Positions 1 to 6,512 of a stretch of DNA of 8,168 bases are shown here, in pieces. Source of the DNA: Candidatus Methanomethylophilaceae archaeon (GTDB lineage: Archaea; Thermoplasmatota; Thermoplasmata; Methanomassiliicoccales; Methanomethylophilaceae); assembly GCA_017455785.1 (NCBI GenBank), contig JAFSYZ010000267.1, positions 1-8,168 of the forward strand, read 5' to 3'. The notes below the pieces were generated by a model, which was given only the letters and a program-made list of their open reading frames with translations, ran no database searches and was not told the DNA's origin. Position numbers and translations under genes: made by a program. Position 1 is the stretch's first letter. Every line of letters begins with the position of its first letter.

Positions 1-167
1 GTTCGACGCTAAAATAGAACCGGTTTAATCCGGAATATTTTGCAATTATCTTGAAGTCGGTTTATTGGAATGGAATCGAAAGACAGTTGTGACATTATAA
101 AGATTATTGCACAAAGACATCGTTTCGCCGAAATCGAATTTCATGAATCAACATCCTGTTCAAGAAA

Positions 168-176
168 TTTTTTTTT
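168..176 (+). terminator. oligo-T tract, possible terminator
   Basis: Nine consecutive T residues on the plus strand are followed by further T-rich sequence up to about 207. In archaea, oligo-U tracts alone can terminate transcription, so this could end a plus-strand transcript entering from the left. No upstream gene is visible in the window to support this. Confidence 0.25.
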
Positions 177-364
177 CGTAATTGTTCTCTTCATCGTTCT
201 CATTTTTGACGTATGTCAAGTAACGATTCACAACTTGAGAATGAAAATGAAAATGATATCTTTTGAGACTGCTGGATGCTAAGAAATGACAACGATTTTT
301 TCATCAATAACATGTCGTGTCGATTCAAATTACATGTTACATCAAACGGTACGAAACGATTGTC

Positions 365-397
365 ATCACTGATTGACATACATGAAAAATCGGTGAT
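365..397 (-). terminator. stem-loop directly after the TerC stop codon
   Basis: ATCACTGATT (365-374) and AATCGGTGAT (388-397) form a 10-bp stem with one G-U pair and a 13-nt loop. On the minus strand it begins at the first base after the TGA stop of the TerC gene (398-400). No strong U-tract follows, so it may act as a 3'-end stabilising hairpin rather than a classical terminator. Confidence 0.5.
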
Positions 398-1321
398 TCA
401 ACTCGTCTTATCACTGGTGTCTTCTTTACTGAGATGTGATGCTGCCACTGTGATTCCGAGTATGATCACGATGATCAACAGAGAGATGAAAACAGGTACC
501 TCATAACCGAAGAAAGATGCGATCATTTTGACACCTATGAAACCTAGTATTGCGCCTAGACCGTAGTTGAGATATTTGACCGAATAGAACGCGTTCTTGA
601 TCACGAAGAACAGTGATCTTAATCCCATCACTGCGAAGATGTTCGATGAGAAAACGATGAACTTATCAGTGGTGATCGACAGGGCTGCAGGGATCGAATC
701 GAAGGCGAACATCACGTCGGACAATTCAATGACAACCAAACAAACGAACATCGTAGTCGCCACAGTCTTCCCGTCAATCTTGACGAAGAATTTTCCCTCA
801 GATGGACCTTCTGCGGATCTTATACGTTTCGCTAAACGGTAAGCAAAAGTTTTCTCTGCAGGTTTGTTCTTCGAACCGAATGCTGTCTTCCAAGCTGCGT
901 AAAGGATGATGATTCCGAAGATGATCAGCATCCAATCGAAATTGTCCAACAGTTCTGCTCCGACGAATACGAATACTGCGCGGAAGATGACGGCACCTAG
1001 GATGCCGTAGTAAAGGACCCTGTGTTCATCCTCATCTCTTATCCCGAACAACGAGAAGATGATGATGAACAGGAAGAGGTTGTCCACGGACATCGCGAAT
1101 TCGATGATGTATGCCGCGAAGTAAGATGCACCTTTGTGCACACCGAGAACAGCCGTTACCAATATTCCGAATGCAGATGCGATCGCGATGTAGATCAATA
1201 CGTTGATCACTGCACGCTTCTGTGTGAAGGAATTCGGACGTTTATCCTGGATGAAGAAATTGATGAACAACAGTGAGATGGATATTACTGCGAATATTAT
1301 CCAAAGCGCCGTCTCGTCCAT
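398..1321 (-). CDS. TerC/Alx family integral membrane protein, probable metal (manganese) exporter
   Basis: The product has 307 residues and the TerC (Pfam) layout of many hydrophobic segments, close to the usual length of Alx-type members. The family signatures are visible: an acidic transmembrane motif EFAMSVDN (residues 74-81) and the second motif ELSDVMFAFDSIPA (199-212), whose acidic residues E74, D80, E199, D202 and D208 sit within the membrane. A polar loop of about 40 residues (148-186) separates the two halves. The E. coli relative Alx exports Mn2+, and bacterial relatives are linked to manganese homeostasis and tellurite resistance, so metal export at the cytoplasmic membrane is the best guess, with substrate unproven. 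The ATG at 1321 is preceded at 22 nt by a TTTATA box, which fits a leaderless mRNA, and no Shine-Dalgarno sequence is present. It is a single gene, divergent from the MFS gene; a hairpin follows its TGA stop. Confidence 0.9.
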   Translation of the reverse strand: MDETALWIIFAVISISLLFINFFIQDKRPNSFTQKRAVINVLIYIAIASAFGILVTAVLGVHKGASYFAAYIIEFAMSVDNLFLFIIIFSLFGIRDEDEHRVLYYGILGAVIFRAVFVFVGAELLDNFDWMLIIFGIIILYAAWKTAFGSKNKPAEKTFAYRLAKRIRSAEGPSEGKFFVKIDGKTVATTMFVCLVVIELSDVMFAFDSIPAALSITTDKFIVFSSNIFAVMGLRSLFFVIKNAFYSVKYLNYGLGAILGFIGVKMIASFFGYEVPVFISLLIIVIILGITVAASHLSKEDTSDKTS

Positions 1322-1342
1322 GCTCTGAAGAATGAAACGTAG

Positions 1343-1348
1343 TATAAA
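1343..1348 (+). promoter_or_regulatory. possible TATA box of the MFS gene
   Basis: TATAAA on the plus strand is the same AT core that serves TerC on the other strand. It would place a start site near 1370, giving a leader of about 30 nt to the ATG at 1400. No other AT-rich box lies in the 78-nt divergent gap, so the core may be used in both directions. Confidence 0.3.
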
Positions 1349-1350
1349 CT
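1343..1350 (-). promoter_or_regulatory. TATA box of the TerC gene
   Basis: AGTTTATA on the minus strand ends 22 nt upstream of the ATG at 1321. Archaeal TATA boxes are centred about 26-27 bp before the start site, so transcription should begin at or within a base or two of the ATG (leaderless). The propeller and PAP2 genes show the same 22-nt spacing. Confidence 0.65.
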
Positions 1351-1399
1351 ATTAATGTTGAAACATCGGTAGGAACTGTGGATTCCTCCATTAGATCAG

Positions 1400-2860
1400 A
1401 TGATATCCCAAGTTAGTGTGGCATGTCATCGGATAGACATAAAACCCGCACACGACGTTCTGTGTAGAGGATTGGACATTCGTAGGAATGGAGAACGCAT
1501 CGGACATGATTCGGATTCTCCGAAGAAGGTGAGTGAAGTGAACGACCATGTGGATGAGGGATGCAATGCCTGTGCAGGCAGAGAGTCTGTCGATTCGAAT
1601 CAGGGATCCGTCAACGACGATCCCCGCACTTCTGCACATAAGAGATCCCATTATTGTTGGGTGGTCTCGGCGGCATGTACAACGGCCATCTTCATCTGTA
1701 TAGGTCTCGTCACCAACGGATTTTCGATGTATCTTCCATACATAGTGGAGAGCGGGATATCCGATTCCGACATGTCGATAGTTGTGAACATCAGAGGTGC
1801 AATATCCTTGGTGTCCATGCTGCTGGTCCACAGGTTCTATCATCTTGTCAGCGCCAGGGTGGGCATCTTCATCGCATGTCTCTGTACAGCCGCTGCTTAT
1901 CTCCTTTATGGGATGGCAGGCGGTTTCCCTATGTACGTAGCAGGTTCGGTATTGGCCGGAATCAGCTACGGTCTGGGATCGATGATCATCATATCCGAGG
2001 TCCTCAGGAGATGGTTCGCGAAGAGTTTCAATCTCTCCGTTGGGATGGCGGTCGCAGGTACCGGTGTAGCGACCATCATCATGCCGCTCATCGTTGTCAG
2101 GGCTGTAGAGAGTTTCGGTCTGTCCACGAGTTTCATCGCAGAGGCCGGTTTCATCTTCCTGCTGTCGGTGATCGTCCTGTTGTTGATCAGGGACAGTCCG
2201 GAGGAGAAGGGTACCATACCCTACGGTACCGACGAGGGTTACGAGCCGGAGGCGAAGGTGGTGTACCGTGGGAAGACCGATCTTCCAAGACCGATATGGA
2301 TACGTTTCGGTTTCATCTGTTTCGTGATGGGATGCATCGGAGGTCCAGGTCTGGTGTTCCTCTCGATGCTCTTCGAAAGCACCGGTTCCTCAGCGGAGAC
2401 CGCTGCTATCAGCATCAGTATCATCGGTGTCATCATGACCGTGAACAAGGTCGCCATAGGGAGATTCATCGACAAAATGGGGACATGTCACGGCATACTC
2501 CTGTTCGGGACCATATTGATCGTAGGATTGTTCCTCACATTGTTCCTGACAGAAGGCGACATGGTACGTTACATCGTAATCGTCCTGACAGGGATCGGTT
2601 TCGCGATGATGATGGTGTGTCCCGCATCGTTCGCAAAGGACATCGCACTTCCGGGACAGTACTTCGATACCGTGAGAGGATTGGAGATCGCATACGTGTT
2701 CGGTTCGTTCATATTCGCTTTGATTCCGGGTACACTGGACACATTGACGGGATCGTACGTGATCAGTTATGTCATCATGGGTGTGATGCTAATCGTATCA
2801 TTGACTTTGATGGTCGCGTATTACAGGAATCATCCGAAAAAAGATGCGGCAACGGTCTGA
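1400..2860 (+). CDS. MFS transporter, OFA (oxalate/formate antiporter-like) family
   Basis: The product has 486 residues with two hydrophobic halves typical of a 12-segment major facilitator; the hydrophobic core starts at about residue 85 (HYCWVV). The OFA-type features are the RRWFAKSFNLSVGMAVAGTG stretch (203-222) at the end of segment 4 into segment 5, and the MFS motif GRFIDKMG (354-361) between segments 8 and 9. The family carries monocarboxylates and related anions; the substrate here cannot be read from sequence. The first roughly 83 residues are hydrophilic, with cysteines at 9, 22, 55 and 58, and are unusual for the family. A GTG at 1538 is preceded by AGGTGA (1527-1532) at a 5-nt gap and would remove 46 of these residues; the ATG at 1400 has no ribosome-binding site. 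I keep the longer frame but the start is uncertain. The TGA stop lies in the arm of a terminator hairpin. Confidence 0.85.
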   Translation: MISQVSVACHRIDIKPAHDVLCRGLDIRRNGERIGHDSDSPKKVSEVNDHVDEGCNACAGRESVDSNQGSVNDDPRTSAHKRSHYCWVVSAACTTAIFICIGLVTNGFSMYLPYIVESGISDSDMSIVVNIRGAISLVSMLLVHRFYHLVSARVGIFIACLCTAAAYLLYGMAGGFPMYVAGSVLAGISYGLGSMIIISEVLRRWFAKSFNLSVGMAVAGTGVATIIMPLIVVRAVESFGLSTSFIAEAGFIFLLSVIVLLLIRDSPEEKGTIPYGTDEGYEPEAKVVYRGKTDLPRPIWIRFGFICFVMGCIGGPGLVFLSMLFESTGSSAETAAISISIIGVIMTVNKVAIGRFIDKMGTCHGILLFGTILIVGLFLTLFLTEGDMVRYIVIVLTGIGFAMMMVCPASFAKDIALPGQYFDTVRGLEIAYVFGSFIFALIPGTLDTLTGSYVISYVIMGVMLIVSLTLMVAYYRNHPKKDAATV

Positions 2861-2879
2861 GCGATCAGCCCAGACCGTT
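2851..2879. terminator. bidirectional terminator between convergent MFS and propeller genes
   Basis: AACGGTCTG (2851-2859) and CAGACCGTT (2871-2879) form a perfect 9-bp stem with an 11-nt loop. On plus it is followed by the T-rich GGTTTTGTTTGT (2883-2894). On minus it is followed 8 nt later by six T (complement of A 2837-2842). The TGA stop of the MFS gene (2858-2860) lies at the end of the left arm. T-tracts on both sides suit termination of both convergent transcripts. Confidence 0.7.
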
Positions 2880-2897
2880 ACCGGTTTTGTTTGTCTA

Positions 2898-4322
2898 TCA
2901 GTGTCTGATCTCGACGAATATCAGCGCAGCAACAAAGATACCGATACCGGCGAGGATCGTCCATACGACATTGTTGCCGTCGGATGGTCCTGTTCTCTCG
3001 TTACCGATTATGCAATAGAGCACTTCATCATTCTTTGCAAAAAGAACTTCTCCTTGTTGACCTATCTTGATGGTGTTCGTGTTGTCAGCTATTGCTTTTC
3101 CGACAGGCAGGTCGAACGAACGTATCTCATTGGTGTCCTTGTCGTACTCGAAACAGATCAGACCGTCCGTCGGTGTGAGTGGGGTAGGCATTCCCGCAGG
3201 GGATACATAACCTCTGACCTTACCATCGTTACCGACAGCTATCGCGATGTTGCTGTATGTTTTTCCAAGACGGGAATCCACATCAGTGCTGGCGATTATC
3301 TTCAGTGTCTCCATGTCGAAGACCTTGAAACTCTGGCCTGATTGGATGAAACCCAACCCATCCACCATCACGAGGCATGAACCGTAAGAGTCATCGTACC
3401 CGTTCGATAGATATGTGACAGAATCCTTTATGAACTTTCCATCAGAGCCGACATCGGCTAGGAATATCGTCTTGTAATCTCCTAACCTTGGTTTGGCATA
3501 CATGTTATCCCAATGGGCCGTTACAGCGATCTTGTTCCCTTCGCAGTAGATGAAACCGCTGTTCCAATATGTCCCTCTGATGTCTGTCATTTCTATACTG
3601 TCTTTCTGTTCTCCGGTGTTCTTGTCCACACAGTACAGGATACGTGCGGAGGAATCGGATGCACCGATACCGGGATAGAATATGTACTTGTCATTGAACG
3701 CAAGTGACACCGGCAGAGTGTAACTATCGATGTAGAAGGTGAAGTTGCTGGACCAGATCTCCTCCTGAATGTTGTCTGGATCGGAAGGGTCCTTGTCCTC
3801 CACCGGGAAACAATGGCAGACCTTGTCCTTGCTTACGACGTACCAGTGGCCGTCATTGCAGTATGCCTGTATGCTCTCTGCATCTAGTTGGTATTTCTTC
3901 TCCAATTCCAGGTCGTATACGTTACCGGACGACGGGTCCAGGATGAGTCCGCTTCCTACTGTGAGATAGGAGTAGTTGAACGGCAGTTCGGCATCCACTG
4001 TTTTTATGATAGTACCGTCCCTCAGGTTGATCTTCGACAGGCTGCCCATGCCGTGGAGTACGTACGCGTACTGTCCGATTATGGCGTAACCGTGTGTGCT
4101 CTTGAGGCTCCAGGCCACAACAGCTTCAGTATCGTTGACACCCTGTGAATATGAGAGGGCTTCAGTGAACTCACCGCTGAAGTAGTAATCCTCAGGCCAT
4201 CCCGATCCTTCCGTCGAGGACGATCCGGATATCGCAGCTGTCGCTACTATCAGACAGAACATCGCAGCTATGGTAATGCTCAGTACCGATTTGGATTTTG
4301 CAGACCTACTTGCTTTCGTCAT
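2898..4322 (-). CDS. membrane-anchored extracellular protein, probable beta-propeller (PQQ/YVTN-like), function unknown
   Basis: From the ATG at 4322 the product has 474 residues. A basic N-terminus followed by a hydrophobic run (about 13-31) looks like a signal peptide or anchor. The body (about 40-445) is rich in aromatic, Gly and Asp residues with repeated strand-turn patterns such as INLRDGTIIKTVD (98-110), CVDKNTGEQKDSIE (231-244) and VFDMETLKIIASTDVD (334-349), typical of beta-propeller blades where a bound ligand or polymer is read. A hydrophobic segment at 452-470 followed by EIRH should anchor the C-terminus with the propeller outside. Three N-glycosylation sequons (N63, N116, N193) agree with an outside location. 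No enzyme motif is seen, so the role (surface binding, cell-wall or adhesion) is unknown. A TTG at 4337 would add five residues, but the ATG sits 22 nt from a TATA-like box and is preferred. Confidence 0.75.
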   Translation of the reverse strand: MTKASRSAKSKSVLSITIAAMFCLIVATAAISGSSSTEGSGWPEDYYFSGEFTEALSYSQGVNDTEAVVAWSLKSTHGYAIIGQYAYVLHGMGSLSKINLRDGTIIKTVDAELPFNYSYLTVGSGLILDPSSGNVYDLELEKKYQLDAESIQAYCNDGHWYVVSKDKVCHCFPVEDKDPSDPDNIQEEIWSSNFTFYIDSYTLPVSLAFNDKYIFYPGIGASDSSARILYCVDKNTGEQKDSIEMTDIRGTYWNSGFIYCEGNKIAVTAHWDNMYAKPRLGDYKTIFLADVGSDGKFIKDSVTYLSNGYDDSYGSCLVMVDGLGFIQSGQSFKVFDMETLKIIASTDVDSRLGKTYSNIAIAVGNDGKVRGYVSPAGMPTPLTPTDGLICFEYDKDTNEIRSFDLPVGKAIADNTNTIKIGQQGEVLFAKNDEVLYCIIGNERTGPSDGNNVVWTILAGIGIFVAALIFVEIRH

Positions 4323-4336
4323 GGATGATACATCCA
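4322..4336 (-). promoter_or_regulatory. palindrome at the start of the propeller gene, candidate operator
   Basis: TGGATG-ATA-CATCCA is a perfect 6-bp inverted repeat with a 3-nt centre that abuts the ATG and covers the expected transcription start. A related element GATG-TTT-CATC lies at 4352-4362 on the other side of the TATA box. A repressor bound here would block start-site access. The binding role is inference. Confidence 0.4.
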
Positions 4337-4343
4337 ATTAAAA

Positions 4344-4351
4344 CTATATTT
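4344..4351 (-). promoter_or_regulatory. TATA-like box of the propeller gene
   Basis: AAATATAG on the minus strand ends 22 nt before the ATG at 4322, the same geometry as the TerC promoter, and supports a leaderless start there rather than at the TTG at 4337. Confidence 0.5.
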
Positions 4352-4362
4352 GATGTTTCATC
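4352..4362 (-). promoter_or_regulatory. second GATG-N3-CATC element upstream of the TATA box, candidate operator
   Basis: GATG-TTT-CATC shares its half-sites and 3-nt centre with the larger palindrome at 4322-4336. The two centres are 28 bp apart and flank the TATA box. This is suggestive of paired regulator sites, but 4-bp arms alone are weak. Confidence 0.3.
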
Positions 4363-4407
4363 CGAAGGGGTCATGTTCTAAGGGAGTGTGCCGCACCATC
4401 AGTTTAT

Positions 4408-4431
4408 CGAATGAAGATCGGTCATCATTCG
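4408..4431 (-). terminator. stem-loop containing the PAP2 stop codon
   Basis: CGAATGA (4408-4414) and TCATTCG (4425-4431) form a perfect 7-bp stem with a 10-nt loop. The TGA stop of the PAP2 gene (4425-4427 on minus) is the last codon of the 5' arm of the RNA hairpin. No U-tract follows, so it may mark or protect the 3' end rather than terminate. Confidence 0.4.
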
Positions 4432-5327
4432 GAAACAGCACCGTCACGTATCACATACCTTTTCAGTATCCATGGATAGATCAGTGTGACGAACATCATA
4501 GAGAGGAAACCACCCAGGAATACTCCGTCGCTCTTCATCAACATAAACGGTGCGAAGAACAGAATCCCGATGACAACCAATCCAGGTATCGACAGTATCG
4601 CTTTACGTTCCAGGGGGAGTTCAGGTGTTTCATATTTGACGAAGTGTTCCTCGAGGATGAGTCCGATGACCATGCCCAGACAGAATCCGCCCATCTTGTT
4701 GCTATAGATGTGCCCGTTGCTTATCAGTCCGGTCCCGATGGTCAGGATTACTATGACGGCCAAGTATCCTAGTAGTGTGTAGAAGCGTCTCTTCTCGTTC
4801 TCATGCGACCATGGCAGTATCTTGTTGTTGAGGTAGGCAAGAACTAACACGATCACGACGGAGACGATGAGATCCAACGGTGTGTGAACACCGAGATACA
4901 TCCTGGAGAACGGTATTATGAGCGTCAGTATTATGCAGACGATCCTGACGATGGGGTTCTTGTAGATCACGGCAAGAAGGCCGAATGATGCCAATGCTGC
5001 CGTGGTATGTCCGCTGGGAAGGGATTTGTTCTCTGCATGGGCTTTGGAATAGGGATCCGGTTCGATCGAAGGGTCCAGATCCCAGGGTCTTGGCTGTTTG
5101 ACGAGATCCTTCACGAAATAAGAGACCAACAATGACAGACCGTATGTGAACATAAAGAATTCCGCATCCTTCCTGTTCATGAACCAGAAGAGGAATGCGA
5201 TCAGGAGCACCGGGACGAAATATTGGAACTGTGCCATCGAGATCGTCCTCATGAAATCCGTTACCAGATCAGGCATGCTGTTCCTCAGATCCTGTAGTAC
5301 GAATAGGAGCTCCAATCCCGTCCACAT
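4425..5327 (-). CDS. PAP2 superfamily membrane phosphatase (lipid phosphate/diphosphate phosphatase)
   Basis: The product has 300 residues with about eight hydrophobic segments. All three PAP2 catalytic motifs are intact: K73-x6-R80-P81 (KDLVKQPRP), P104-S105-G106-H107, and S141-R142-x5-H148-x3-D152 (SRMYLGVHTPLD). H148 is the expected nucleophile and H107 the acid/base. Such enzymes hydrolyse the phosphate of membrane lipids outside the cytoplasm. In archaea a likely substrate is a polyprenyl or dolichyl (di)phosphate recycled after glycan transfer, but the sequence does not fix it. The second half (about 180-290) carries extra membrane segments beyond the compact PAP2 core. The start at 5327 has no Shine-Dalgarno sequence; an AT box ends 22 nt upstream, so a leaderless start is likely. 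It lies 102 nt upstream of the propeller gene on the same strand, which has its own promoter-like box. Confidence 0.92.
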   Translation of the reverse strand: MWTGLELLFVLQDLRNSMPDLVTDFMRTISMAQFQYFVPVLLIAFLFWFMNRKDAEFFMFTYGLSLLVSYFVKDLVKQPRPWDLDPSIEPDPYSKAHAENKSLPSGHTTAALASFGLLAVIYKNPIVRIVCIILTLIIPFSRMYLGVHTPLDLIVSVVIVLVLAYLNNKILPWSHENEKRRFYTLLGYLAVIVILTIGTGLISNGHIYSNKMGGFCLGMVIGLILEEHFVKYETPELPLERKAILSIPGLVVIGILFFAPFMLMKSDGVFLGGFLSMMFVTLIYPWILKRYVIRDGAVSE

Positions 5328-5348
5328 GACTGACTAATGTGCATTTGA

Positions 5349-5356
5349 TTTTTTAA
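5349..5356 (-). promoter_or_regulatory. AT-rich box of the PAP2 gene
   Basis: TTAAAAAA on the minus strand ends 22 nt before the ATG at 5327, matching the spacing at TerC and the propeller gene. The box is a weak TATA match, so the spacing is the main support. Confidence 0.4.
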
Positions 5357-5398
5357 CTGATTTCCTTTGGTTGTCCGTTGTATTTTTCATCATCTCTA

Positions 5399-5413
5399 AA
5401 TCATCGGATGATT
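5399..5413 (+). promoter_or_regulatory. 15-bp palindrome before the DUF169 gene, candidate operator
   Basis: AATCATC-G-GATGATT is a perfect inverted repeat centred on 5406, ending 10 nt before the ATG at 5424. The half-site AAATCAT recurs at 5419-5425, 21 bp from its first copy (two helical turns), overlapping the start codon. A possible TATA element TATTTTT lies at 5381-5387. The position suits a repressor site; no regulator is encoded nearby. Confidence 0.4.
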
Positions 5414-5423
5414 ATGCCAAATC

Positions 5424-6173
5424 ATGGGCAGACTTAGTGACATCCTGAGATTAGAGAACCATGCGGTTGCGATCTATCGTGAGAAGACATTGCCGGAGGA
5501 TGCGTTCGTTCCTCAGAACGGACATTGTACCCTGCCTTCACTTTTCGTACGTTGTACGCGTCTTGGCGGCAAGTGTGCAGCCGATTCAGCACATTCACCT
5601 TGTCACGGTTCCAAGAGCGGTTTCGGTTTCGGTGGGATGGGAAGCCGTCAGAGATCGGCATGGTCCGCATCCACCGTGCCTGAGGAGGTACGTGAGAACA
5701 TGGCGCATAAGAGCTCCGGGATGTCATTCTTCAAGGATGCCGATATAGCAATGCTGCAACTCGAACCTATCAAGGATTATGGCGATGGTTCCGATGTGAT
5801 CGTCTTCCAGGACCTGGACGATGCTATCGATCAGGATAAGCCCATCGAGGTGGTGGCATTCCTTGTGGACCCTTCACGTCTGGCCGTGTTACAGCAATTG
5901 GCCGCATTTTCAAAGACCACGCCTGGACCTGCGGTCATAATGCCTTATGGGCATGCATGTCAGCAGGTGTACGCCATACCGAGGGGTGAGGGTGAGAGTG
6001 ACGATCCCCATGCAGTCGTAGGCATGACGGACCTTTACGCAAGACGTTACATCGACAAGGACAAGATGTCCTTCGCCGTTCCGTATAAACTCTACAAGCG
6101 TATGGTCGATGACATCGATTCATCGTTCCTGATGAAGGAGAAGTACAACGGGTACATGGACGCATGTCTCTGA
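5424..6173 (+). CDS. DUF169 family protein, function unknown
   Basis: The product has 249 residues, soluble, with no signal or membrane segment. It resembles the DUF169 (COG2043) family common in methanogens and some bacteria. The N-terminal half has the family's cysteine positions in an expanded form: C35, C44, C51 and C60, with H34, H57 and H61, followed by the glycine-rich GFGFGGMG (66-73). Such spacing could bind a metal or Fe-S cluster, though this is inference. The C-terminal half has the conserved block MPYGHACQQVYAIPRGEG (173-190), with C179, then ending in a segment rich in aromatic and charged residues (YARRYIDKDKMSFAVPYKLY, 205-224). The reaction is not known. The ATG at 5424 is chosen because the first family-like residues follow at once. 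It is divergent from PAP2 and its TGA stop directly abuts the stop of the convergent SMR gene with no base between. Confidence 0.8.
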   Translation: MGRLSDILRLENHAVAIYREKTLPEDAFVPQNGHCTLPSLFVRCTRLGGKCAADSAHSPCHGSKSGFGFGGMGSRQRSAWSASTVPEEVRENMAHKSSGMSFFKDADIAMLQLEPIKDYGDGSDVIVFQDLDDAIDQDKPIEVVAFLVDPSRLAVLQQLAAFSKTTPGPAVIMPYGHACQQVYAIPRGEGESDDPHAVVGMTDLYARRYIDKDKMSFAVPYKLYKRMVDDIDSSFLMKEKYNGYMDACL

Positions 6174-6512
6174 TCATCCGTCATTCACTTCGGATGTCAT
6201 CTGCAATCCTACAATGCCGCCGAGGATCATCATCACGAAGATCAGCTTCAGAACGTCCATGGTCTCATTCCCTAGTATCACAGAGACCGCTATCGTACCT
6301 ATTGCACCGATCCCTGTCCATACCGCATAGGATGTGCCTATGGGCAGTCCTGCCTTGATGGCCTTGGATAGCAGCACCACGCTGATCACCAGGAACACAA
6401 CGACGATGACATCCCAATACCATATTGAGAATCCATCCGAATAGTCCATGGCTATGGCCCATGTGATTTCGCAGAGGCCAGCGATGAACAGTATGATCCA
6501 TGCCCTGTTCAT
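6174..6512 (-). CDS. small multidrug resistance (SMR) protein, Gdx-like subunit 2 of a pair
   Basis: The product has 112 residues and four membrane segments, the standard SMR length. The proton/substrate-coupling glutamate is E15 (AGLCEITWAI), and the SMR core YAVWTGIGA (62-70) is of the guanidinium-exporter (Gdx/SugE) kind rather than the EmrE kind. Charges favour a cytoplasmic N-terminus: R3 at the N-terminus and K50/K53 in loop 2, while loop 1 carries D23, D26 and D34. The ATG at 6512 overlaps the TGA of the upstream SMR gene (ATGA) and follows AGGAGG at a 6-nt gap, so translation is coupled. A longer frame reaching 6746 exists, but its first 78 residues are out-of-frame sequence of the partner gene. 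The pair should form an antiparallel heterodimer exporting guanidinium or other small cations. Confidence 0.88.
   Translation of the reverse strand: MNRAWIILFIAGLCEITWAIAMDYSDGFSIWYWDVIVVVFLVISVVLLSKAIKAGLPIGTSYAVWTGIGAIGTIAVSVILGNETMDVLKLIFVMMILGGIVGLQMTSEVNDG
6175..6196. terminator. stem-loop at the DUF169/SMR convergent junction
   Basis: CATCCG (6175-6180) and CGGATG (6191-6196) form a 6-bp stem with a 10-nt loop. It starts 1 nt after the DUF169 stop and lies inside the last codons of the SMR gene. With no intergenic space and no T-tract, its role as a terminator is doubtful. Confidence 0.25.

Larger units (their letters stand above)
1..397. other. AT-rich intergenic stretch, no convincing gene
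   Basis: This stretch lies downstream of the minus-strand TerC gene and is clearly more A/T-rich than the rest of the window. It holds a near-palindrome (CCGGTTTAATCCGG, 20-33), an AT box (AATATTTT, 34-41), a run of nine T (168-176), a second run of six T (296-301), a short ATGAAA tandem (about 241-254) and the TerC 3' hairpin (365-397). A 70-codon open frame from 70 to 282 encodes one hydrophobic stretch, but it has no ribosome-binding site and its codon use is unlike the neighbouring genes, so I do not call it. The stretch probably contains the 3' end or promoter region of a gene lying left of the window. Confidence 0.6.

Noticed and set aside
70..282. 70-codon open frame with one hydrophobic stretch
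   Set aside because: It lies in AT-rich sequence, its codon use is unlike the neighbouring genes, it has no ribosome-binding site, and the hydrophobic run comes from T-rich DNA. The AT box at 34-41 is at a possible leaderless distance, so it is not fully excluded.
1371..1387. AGGAA-N7-TTCCT inverted repeat before the MFS start
   Set aside because: Arms of 5 bp are too short to separate from chance without conservation data.
1355..1402. In-frame ATG at 1355 upstream of the MFS gene with one TAG (1370-1372), which could read through as pyrrolysine
   Set aside because: The only TATA-like box is at 1343-1348, so an mRNA would start near 1370, after this ATG. The added residues resemble nothing in the family.
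1654..3018. Long open frame of 454 codons overlapping the MFS gene
   Set aside because: It is a plus-one shadow of the transporter, rich in Arg and His, with no membrane or domain pattern.
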